NCBI GenBank assembly: GCA_036005125.1
Contig: DASYQV010000288.1
Location: 1-10,065 of the forward strand
Origin: DASYQV01 sp036005125
GTDB taxonomy: Bacteria > Acidobacteriota > Vicinamibacteria > Vicinamibacterales > UBA2999
Length of the DNA stretch: 10,065 nucleotides
Direction of reading: 5' to 3'
Under the pieces are notes generated by a model. That model did not search any database. It saw only the letters and a program-made list of their open reading frames with translations, and was not told the DNA's origin. Position numbers and translations under genes: made by a program. This document shows, piece after piece, positions 5,118 to 10,065 of this stretch. Position 1 is the first letter of the stretch. Each line of letters opens with the position of its first letter.

Positions 5118-5780
5118 CTAGGGCGCCGACGGCGCGGTGGACGATGGCACGCACGCAAAGGCGAACGTTCTGCTGTCACCTTCGAATAGCCAGCCTTCCG
5201 CAAGCATTTCGCTGAACGTTGCTGCGCTCGCGGTCAACCGGTGAAGGGGCCGCCCGTAGCCATCGTTGTAGAGGCGATAGAGGATGGTCGTGCCGATCGG
5301 GCAATTGCCGCTTGCATCGGGAAGTTGTAAGTAAAAGGCAGTTCCCTCGTATTGGTAATGCCAATCCACATGGGCTTGTACCACCGCGCACTCGGCGGCA
5401 TACGGTGTGTAGAAGTGGTCGAAGAAGGTCGGGTTGAAGAAACGGCAGGTTGGAAGCGCGCCGCTCTCGGGCCCACTCCACGCGTTGAACGTTTCGTATG
5501 TGCGGAACCAATGGCAGCAGTACGGCGAGCCAAGACCACCTGCGTCCAATACCGCGATCTCGTCGGGGAACGAGGTGACGAAGTACGAATCATAGTAGAG
5601 ACACGAGATTTGCCCGGTGCTCGTGTCGGGGCCGCAGGACCACACGTCTGAGTAGCCATACTCGACGACGGTTTCTACTTGGCCCGCCGCGGGTATTGCC
5701 ACGCCGCACAGACTCCAAAATGCGCATGCAACCATCGGGGCTGCCACCGATACTTCCTTGCCGAAGAACTGGACGGACAT
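5118..5780 (-). CDS. Secreted DUF5648-like protein
   Basis: 220 residues with a strong ribosome binding site: GGAGGGG (minus strand, 5783-5789) just before the ATG at 5778-5780. An N-terminal signal peptide is likely (hydrophobic APMVACAFWSLCGVAIP, cleavage near AAG at residues 31-33). Nearly the whole mature chain (about 56-213) is one DUF5648-like domain aligned along its length with the C-terminus of the neighbouring beta-propeller protein: YFVTSFPDEI, TCRFFN, DHFYTPYAAEC, LYRLYNDG, LHRLT and GWLFEG. Cysteines at about 50, 60, 88, 89, 112, 131, 160 and 210 suit an exported, disulphide-bonded domain. Its TAG is directly followed by the alternative GTG of the next gene, so the two form an operon. 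The biochemical role of the domain is not known to me; extracellular binding is a guess. Confidence 0.8.
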   Translation of the reverse strand: MSVQFFGKEVSVAAPMVACAFWSLCGVAIPAAGQVETVVEYGYSDVWSCGPDTSTGQISCLYYDSYFVTSFPDEIAVLDAGGLGSPYCCHWFRTYETFNAWSGPESGALPTCRFFNPTFFDHFYTPYAAECAVVQAHVDWHYQYEGTAFYLQLPDASGNCPIGTTILYRLYNDGYGRPLHRLTASAATFSEMLAEGWLFEGDSRTFAFACVPSSTAPSAP

Positions 5781-5834
5781 GACCCCTCCGTGGACCTGCC
5801 AAGCACGGCTCTCGAATATCTACCCTCACTTGAT

Positions 5835-5846
5835 GATCGGCCGATC
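5835..5846. promoter_or_regulatory. 12 bp palindrome GATCGGCCGATC between divergent genes
   Basis: A perfect 12 bp palindrome lies 55 bp upstream of the DUF5648-like gene and 93 bp upstream of the regulator ATG. A TAGATA hexamer on the minus strand (5817-5822) could be a -10 for the secreted-protein operon, which would place the palindrome in its promoter. Chance occurrence in GC-rich DNA is possible. Confidence 0.3.
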
Positions 5847-5871
5847 GGCGCTTCGGGTCATTGTGGCGGCC

Positions 5872-5888
5872 ATTAATCTTTATTAATC
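5872..5888 (+). promoter_or_regulatory. Direct repeat ATTAATC-N3-ATTAATC, candidate regulator site
   Basis: ATTAATC at 5872-5878 and 5882-5888 has a 10 bp period, one helical turn, the geometry used by OmpR/PhoB-type winged helices, which is the DNA-binding domain type of the adjacent plus-strand regulator. It is an AT island in GC-rich DNA, between the two divergent units. Binding is inferred. Confidence 0.4.
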
Positions 5889-5938
5889 CTGCCGGCGGGT
5901 GCTTTCCGTCCGACACTAACCGGCCTAATCTGACGGCC

Positions 5939-8542
5939 ATGGACGACGCCAGACCGACCCGATCCGACAGCAGGTACCGGAGCGGGGCCATCGAAATCGA
6001 TGCCATGCAGCGGAGTGTGCTGATCGATGGGACGCCCGCCAAGGTAGGTTCGCGGGCGTTCGATCTGCTGCTTGCACTCGTGGAGCGGCGTGACCGGGTG
6101 GTGCCCAAGCGCGAGTTGATGGATTTGGTGTGGCCCAAGCTCGTGGTCGAGGAAGGCAACTTGCTGGTGCATATGGTGGCGCTGCGCAAACTGCTCGGCC
6201 CGCGAGCGATCGCCACCATCCCAGGTCGTGGCTATCGCTTCGTGATGCCCGTCGATGAGGTGGCGAGCTCCGAATCGGCTGAGCCTGCGTCGCCATTAGT
6301 CACGATTTGCGGCAACTTGCCGGCCCCGCCGGCGCTGTTTGGTCGCGCGCAGGACCTGGAGGCGGTGGAGGCACTTCTACGCGAGCATACGGTCGTGACG
6401 ATTGTCGGCGCCGGCGGCATTGGCAAGACGAGCTTGGCGCTGGCAGCTTCGCTCGCCCCTCGGTTCGATTTTCCGGACGGACGCTGGTGGGTGGAGTTGG
6501 CGCCGCTCACCGAGGGTGCGCACGTTCCGGGCAGCATCGCCGGTGCACTCGGGATGCAGCTGCCCTCGGGTCGGTTGCCGAATGAAGCGGTCGCCCTGGC
6601 TCTCGCGGGGAAAGGCCTGCTATTGGTGCTGGACAGTTGCGAGCATCTTGCGGATGACATCGCTTCGTTGATTGACCTGTTGCGCGCGCGTGCACCGAAC
6701 GTACGGTTGCTTGTGACGTCGCAGGAATCGCTGAAGTGTCGCGACGAGCAAGTCTATCGGCTCGGGGCACTGGCGGTTCCTCCGAATGCGCAGCTTGAAG
6801 AGGCCGCGCGGTTCGGTGCCGTGGAGTTGTTCGTTGAACGCGCGCGTGCGGCCGATTCGCGCTTTCGACTGGCCAGCGACAACGTCGCCGTGGTGGTCGA
6901 CATCTGCCGGCGGCTGGACGGCATTCCGCTCGCCATTGAACTGGCAGCGGCGCGCGTGCCACTGCTCGGCGTGCACGGGCTGCACGCGCGGATCAACCAG
7001 ATTTTCAATGTGCTGAGTGGTGGCACGAGAATGAAGCTGCGGCGTCATCAGACGCTGCGCGCCGCGCTCGACTGGAGTCACGGCCTGCTCGCCGCCGATG
7101 AGCAGACCGTATTCCGCCGGGTCGGTGTGTTCGCCGGCGGATTCACTTTGGAGCTGGCGCAACGCATCGTCAGCGATGAACGCATCGATCAATGGCTGGT
7201 GCTCGATCTGCTGGGTCATCTGATCGACAAATCGCTGGTGATCGCCGACGGCGATGCCGAGCCCCGGTATCGGCTGCTCGAGACCACGCGTGCATTCGCA
7301 CTCGAGCAGCTCGCGACAACCGGCGAGTCGGAAGCGATGCTTCGGCGTCACGCCCAAGTGATATGCGAGCTGATGACGGCAATCGATGCGAACTTCTGGA
7401 ATCTTTCACCGGCCGAGCACACTAAGCGGAGCAGCGCAGTTCGCGAACTCGGCAACCTGCGCGCAGCCATCGATTGGGCGTTAGCCTCTGAGGACGACCG
7501 CACGCTGGCCTATGAACTGCTGGGCAGGTGCTGGCCGGTGTGGATGCTGAACGGTTTGACCGGCGAAGGCGTGCAGCGAATGCAGCAGCTATGGCCGCCG
7601 CCGCCAAACCTGCCGACGAAAATCGAGGCGGACTTTTGCTTGGCCTTTGCTCGACTCAACAAAGACGCAGGGCGCGACGAACATTGGGAAGCCGCCCGTC
7701 GCGCCGAAGCGCTCTATCGGAAGCTTGACGATGCAGACCGGCTCGGCCACGCCCTCTTGGGCGTCGCGACGATCGCTGCGCTGAGAAACCAGATGTCAGA
7801 GGCCGAGCGGGCACTGCGCGAGGCCGAAAGGCTCGTGACCTCCACCGCACCGTTGCGCAAACAGGCGGCGCTCGCAGCAACGCAGGGACAGTGTTACCTA
7901 CGGCGTGGCGCGCCTGAACCCGCGGTCGCGGCGTTTCGTCGCCAAATCGAGCTGAATCGACACGCCGGCGACGCGCTTAATGAGAACTTCGCTCTCGGCA
8001 ACGTCGGTAGCGCGCAGCTCGAAGCCGGCGATCTGGGTACAGCGATCGAATCGCTGCGCAGGTCGGTCGATGCTCTTCGTAAAATGAACGCGCCCTACGG
8101 CGTGGAATTGCGCCTCAGCACGCTGGCGGTCGCTTTGGCCTGGCGCGGTGATGATGTCGACATTCTTCCGCTCGCCCGCGAGGCGTTCGACTATCACCGT
8201 GTGCTCGGTGTGACGTTCGCCCCGTTGATGGCTGCCGCCTTGCAGCACGCCCGACGCAACGATGCGCGGCGCGCCGTCCTGCTCGCCGGCTACGCGTATG
8301 GCAAGCTGCCATTGCATGAGCGTCCGAATCTGATTGCTCTGCCCATGCAGCATCGGGTGCGCGATTGCGCGGCGGCCAAGTATCCTGCCGCCGCGATCGA
8401 GGCCTGGCTGCGCGCAGGCGAATGTCTGACCGAAGAGCAAGCAGCGGCCATCGCGTTCGACGGTGCGCCGCTTGACGAACTGCCCTCCGAGCAGCTCTCC
8501 AGCCAATCGAACGAAACCCTCCCAGCGAGCCGTTACAGGTAG
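5939..8542 (+). CDS. Winged-helix/STAND ATPase/TPR transcriptional regulator (COG3903-like)
   Basis: 867 residues from the ATG at 5939. A TTG at 5861 would add 26 residues without homology and run over the ATTAATC repeat, so the ATG is preferred. Residues about 18-104 form an OmpR/CadC-type winged helix (SRAFDLLLALVERRDRVVPK, NLLVHMVALRKLLG, TIPGRGYRFV). Residues about 130-400 form an NB-ARC-like STAND ATPase: FGRAQDLEAVEALL, Walker A GAGGIGKTS at 157-165, Walker B GLLLVLDS at 226-233, LLVTSQESL, and DGIPLAIELAAARV at 327-340. RLLETTRAFALEQL near 445-458 is also typical of the family. The C-terminal half is a helical TPR-like region (about 480-840). Such proteins act as nucleotide-dependent switches that recognise a ligand or partner through the TPR region, as in MalT and AfsR. 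It is cytoplasmic, with no transmembrane segment, and divergent from the secreted DUF5648-like operon, its likeliest target. The signal is unknown. Confidence 0.87.
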   Translation: MDDARPTRSDSRYRSGAIEIDAMQRSVLIDGTPAKVGSRAFDLLLALVERRDRVVPKRELMDLVWPKLVVEEGNLLVHMVALRKLLGPRAIATIPGRGYRFVMPVDEVASSESAEPASPLVTICGNLPAPPALFGRAQDLEAVEALLREHTVVTIVGAGGIGKTSLALAASLAPRFDFPDGRWWVELAPLTEGAHVPGSIAGALGMQLPSGRLPNEAVALALAGKGLLLVLDSCEHLADDIASLIDLLRARAPNVRLLVTSQESLKCRDEQVYRLGALAVPPNAQLEEAARFGAVELFVERARAADSRFRLASDNVAVVVDICRRLDGIPLAIELAAARVPLLGVHGLHARINQIFNVLSGGTRMKLRRHQTLRAALDWSHGLLAADEQTVFRRVGVFAGGFTLELAQRIVSDERIDQWLVLDLLGHLIDKSLVIADGDAEPRYRLLETTRAFALEQLATTGESEAMLRRHAQVICELMTAIDANFWNLSPAEHTKRSSAVRELGNLRAAIDWALASEDDRTLAYELLGRCWPVWMLNGLTGEGVQRMQQLWPPPPNLPTKIEADFCLAFARLNKDAGRDEHWEAARRAEALYRKLDDADRLGHALLGVATIAALRNQMSEAERALREAERLVTSTAPLRKQAALAATQGQCYLRRGAPEPAVAAFRRQIELNRHAGDALNENFALGNVGSAQLEAGDLGTAIESLRRSVDALRKMNAPYGVELRLSTLAVALAWRGDDVDILPLAREAFDYHRVLGVTFAPLMAAALQHARRNDARRAVLLAGYAYGKLPLHERPNLIALPMQHRVRDCAAAKYPAAAIEAWLRAGECLTEEQAAAIAFDGAPLDELPSEQLSSQSNETLPASRYR

Positions 8543-8673
8543 GCCGCAGACCCGCGTGGCGGCGGCGATAGTTCCGACCACGCTTCGACCGGACCCGGAG
8601 ACGGGATCGAGGAATACGTCGCGCAGCGCGCTGGTGCGATAAAATGCAGCAGTTCTCGATCGCGCAAGAGCAC

Positions 8674-8691
8674 ATGCGTCCGCTTTCATGA
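8674..8691 (+). other. Possible five-codon leader frame overlapping the Bug start
   Basis: ATGCGTCCGCTTTCATGA encodes MRPLS and its stop overlaps the ATG of the next gene as ATGA. AAGAG just upstream (8666-8670) is closer to this ATG than to the ATG at 8688, which has no clear Shine-Dalgarno. It could support translational coupling, or be chance. Confidence 0.2.
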
Positions 8692-9662
8692 GGCTCCGTC
8701 GATGCTTGTGTACAGGCATCGCCGCTGCCTTCGTAGCATCGGGCGGCGCGCTGGCGCAAACCTATCCCGCCAAGCCGATCCGGCTGATCGTGCCTTCCGC
8801 GCCCGGCAGCACGGCCGATATCGCGTCGCGCTTTACCGCGCAGGAACTTGCGAAGGCGCTCGGCCAACCGGTCGTTGTTGAAAACAAGGCTGGTGCGGGC
8901 GGCATGATCGGAACAAGAGAATTGGCACGCGCCGCCCCAGACGGCTACACGATTGGCTTCGCCTCGCAAGGTACGCTCGTCTTCGACCAAGCCATCTATG
9001 CGAAGCCGGGTTACGACTCTTTGAAGGACTTCGCGCCGATCGCATTGCTCGGGCGCGCATCCAACGTGATGGTCGTGCATCCAAGCAACACGGCATCCAC
9101 GGCGGCGGACATCATTGCGATCGCGAACTCGAAGCCGGGCGCGCTGACGTTCTCATCGGGCGGCAGCGGTACCAGCCACCACCTGTCGGGTGTGTTGTTT
9201 GGTCGCGCCACCGATACTAATCTCGTGCACGTTCCCTACAAGAGCGCGCCGCAGGCCGTGCTCGCGGTCATGTCGAACGAAGTGACGATGGGCTTTTTCA
9301 ACATCCCACTGGTGCTCGGTCAGATCAGGGCTGGCAAGCTCAGGGCGCTCGGGGTGACGAGCCTCGAGCGCTCGCCCCTCTTGCCGAGCGTGCCCACGCT
9401 CGATGAACAAGGCATCAGGGGCTATGAGGTCGACGCGTGGGCGGGCTTTGTTGCGCCAGCCGGAACTCCACCGAAGATCGTCGGTAGGCTCAACGCCGAG
9501 TTGATCAAGATATTCGCGAGCGCGGAAACGAAGCAAAAGCTCGGACCACAAGGATTCGATCTGTCGCCGCCGTTTACGCCGGCTGCATTCACGAAATTGA
9601 TCGCCGACGATCTGACCTATTGGGCACCGGTCGTGAAGGCGTCTCGCGCGAAGGTGGATTGA
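8688..9662 (+). CDS. Bug/TctC-family periplasmic solute-binding receptor
   Basis: 324 residues, the standard length for the tripartite tricarboxylate receptor (Bug) family that is hugely expanded in Burkholderiales. A signal peptide covers residues 1-24 (RRCLCTGIAAAFVASGGALAQ, cleavage after ALA or ALAQ). The mature protein begins TYPAKPIRLIVPSAPGSTAD, as usual, and has ENKAGAGG at 65-72, APDGYT, SSGGSGTSHHLSGVLF at 156-171, HVPYKSAPQA at 181-190, GKLRALGVTS at 216-225, RSPLLPSVPTLDEQG, and the GTPP loop. HVPYK is usually followed by G; here it is S. These proteins capture carboxylates or other small organic acids in the periplasm and either feed TctAB permeases or act in signalling. No tctA or tctB is present, so this is an orphan receptor. 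Its ligand cannot be predicted. It lies 145 bp after the STAND regulator on the same strand, perhaps with its own promoter (GATAAA at 8638-8643). Confidence 0.92.
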   Translation: MRLRRCLCTGIAAAFVASGGALAQTYPAKPIRLIVPSAPGSTADIASRFTAQELAKALGQPVVVENKAGAGGMIGTRELARAAPDGYTIGFASQGTLVFDQAIYAKPGYDSLKDFAPIALLGRASNVMVVHPSNTASTAADIIAIANSKPGALTFSSGGSGTSHHLSGVLFGRATDTNLVHVPYKSAPQAVLAVMSNEVTMGFFNIPLVLGQIRAGKLRALGVTSLERSPLLPSVPTLDEQGIRGYEVDAWAGFVAPAGTPPKIVGRLNAELIKIFASAETKQKLGPQGFDLSPPFTPAAFTKLIADDLTYWAPVVKASRAKVD

Positions 9663-9680
9663 TCGGTGTTCGTCACCGAT
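9662..9680 (+). terminator. Hairpin at the end of the Bug gene
   Basis: ATCGGTG (9662-9668), loop TTCGT, CACCGAT (9674-9680): a 7 bp stem starting in the last base of the stop codon. No T-tract follows directly, so it may stabilise the mRNA end or terminate weakly. Confidence 0.35.
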
Positions 9681-10013
9681 GGCGCAGACGACTCGACTTG
9701 CTCTTTGGGCCGATCTTGGCGGTGTACCGTCGATCAATATCTGCCGCCGCGCCGCGTCGCCTTCGATCGCACCGCCGCGGTAGTTGCTGCTGGTCGGTCG
9801 GTCGCCACATCGATGTTGTTCACGTGTGGCGTAGGTGCGGATTACGCTACAAGCGGCAACTCGAATCTATTGGACGATCGTATCGACAGCACCCATCGTG
9901 GAGACGATGCAGACGGGAGCAGGCGACGAAGCGAATAGACCCAATTACTGCCGGAGAGCGGCGGAGCGAATAGACCCCAGTTAGTGGGCGCTATCGCTGG
10001 AAACCAAGCGGGT
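9663..10013. other. Non-coding end of the putative island
   Basis: No convincing gene is seen; frames here are short and low in family-like features. The notable content is the repeated GCGAATAGACCC at 9931-9942 and 9966-9977 (35 bp apart) and the segment 9980-10013, which resembles the DNA beside the left tRNA fragment. Confidence 0.5.
9931..9979 (+). repeat. Repeated GCGAATAGACCC motif near the right end of the island
   Basis: Copies at 9931-9942 and 9966-9977 have a 35 bp period. The longer form AATAGACCCCA (9969-9979) is also found at 3330-3340 near the left end, and a diverged inverted copy (TGGGGTC) occurs at 3267-3273. The location inside both ends suggests recombinase or accessory-factor binding sites. 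Confidence 0.5.
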
Positions 10014-10065
10014 TGGCTCCCCGACCAGGGCTCGAACCTGGGACCTGCGGATTAACAGTCCGTCG
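9980..10065. repeat. Right copy of the long direct repeat that includes tRNA-Asn
   Basis: This segment pairs with 3132-3216 in the same orientation. The match includes the DNA 3' of the tRNA (GTTAGTGG, GCTATCG, TGGAAA) and the whole visible tRNA part, which differs at one base (T at 10063 where the left copy has C). The copy may extend past the window edge. Confidence 0.75.
10014..10065 (-). tRNA. tRNA-Asn (GTT), 3' portion; continues beyond the window
   Basis: On the minus strand the visible part runs from the base of the anticodon stem (CGACGGA, loop CTGTTAA, TCCGC) through the variable loop, a perfect T-arm and the acceptor strand TCGGGGA to discriminator G and encoded CCA. The anticodon GTT decodes AAC/AAU. 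The 5' half lies outside the window; since the copy at 3165-3216 lacks its 5' half, this one is the better candidate for the intact gene and thus for the attachment site used by the island. Confidence 0.75.

Larger units (their letters stand above)
3217..10013. mobile_element. Putative integrated island between tRNA-Asn direct repeats
   Basis: The segment is bounded by direct copies of the tRNA-Asn 3' end and carries a shared 11-mer AATAGACCCCA near both ends (3330-3340; 9969-9979). Its cargo is two DUF5648-like secreted proteins, a STAND-type regulator and a Bug receptor. No integrase, transposase or conjugation gene is present, so if it is an element it is non-autonomous or has lost its recombinase. 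An alternative is that the repeats are remains of successive integrations and the cargo is not one unit. Confidence 0.45.

Noticed and set aside
5861..5938. N-terminal extension of the STAND regulator from a TTG
   Set aside because: The extra 26 residues look non-coding, precede the winged-helix domain, and cover the AT-rich ATTAATC repeats that fit a promoter; the ATG at 5939 is better.
7898..9080. Minus-strand frames of 273 and 321 codons antisense to the regulator and Bug genes
   Set aside because: Arg-rich shadow frames without recognisable motifs, opposite two well-supported genes.
9620..9973. Plus-strand frames of 90-117 codons after the Bug gene
   Set aside because: Low-complexity Arg/Ser-rich translations with no ribosome binding site or family features, running into the GCGAATAGACCC repeats.
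1..10065. CRISPR array or intact insertion sequence
   Set aside because: No regularly spaced repeat-spacer series and no transposase-like frame with terminal inverted repeats was seen on either strand.

Overview
The window reads as chromosomal DNA of a GC-rich betaproteobacterium, most likely Burkholderiales. The pointers are an orphan Bug-type (tripartite tricarboxylate receptor) periplasmic protein, a PotA-like ABC ATPase next to a MocR-type regulator, DUF5648-like secreted proteins, and a tRNA-Asn with encoded CCA. No species-level claim is possible from sequence reading alone.

Layout. (1) 1-2160, probably native backbone: the 5' end of a polyamine-type ABC transporter ATPase on the minus strand, an AT-rich divergent control region, a complete MocR/GntR-aminotransferase regulator on the plus strand with a likely terminator, and what looks like the first ~30 codons of an FAD-dependent (DAO-type) oxidoreductase that then loses its homology. 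Transporter, PLP-sensing regulator and amine/amino-acid oxidase make a coherent amine-utilisation locus that has been cut. (2) 2207-3045: a VapBC toxin-antitoxin pair (AbrB-type antitoxin, PIN toxin, minus strand) bracketed by two ~36 bp direct repeats that resemble a tRNA anticodon arm. (3) 3046-3216: a perfect 10 bp hairpin, a tandem GCTAC repeat, then the 3' 52 nt of tRNA-Asn on the minus strand with no matching 5' half. (4) 3217-10013: cargo region with two tandem secreted DUF5648-like proteins (one carrying six Asp-box/BNR repeats), a divergent winged-helix/STAND-ATPase/TPR regulator, and a Bug-type solute-binding protein. (5) 10014-10065: a second copy of the tRNA-Asn 3' part, running off the window and probably belonging to the intact gene.

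The most notable structure is the pair of tRNA-Asn 3' sequences (51 of 52 positions identical) in direct orientation about 6.85 kb apart. This is the hallmark of site-specific integration into a tRNA gene, but no integrase lies between them. A shared motif (AATAGACCCCA) sits inside both ends, and the similarity of the two ends extends beyond the tRNA itself, which suggests serial accretion of related elements at this tRNA. The cargo may be a non-autonomous or decayed island whose central unit is the regulator plus the secreted DUF5648/beta-propeller pair; its function is unknown.
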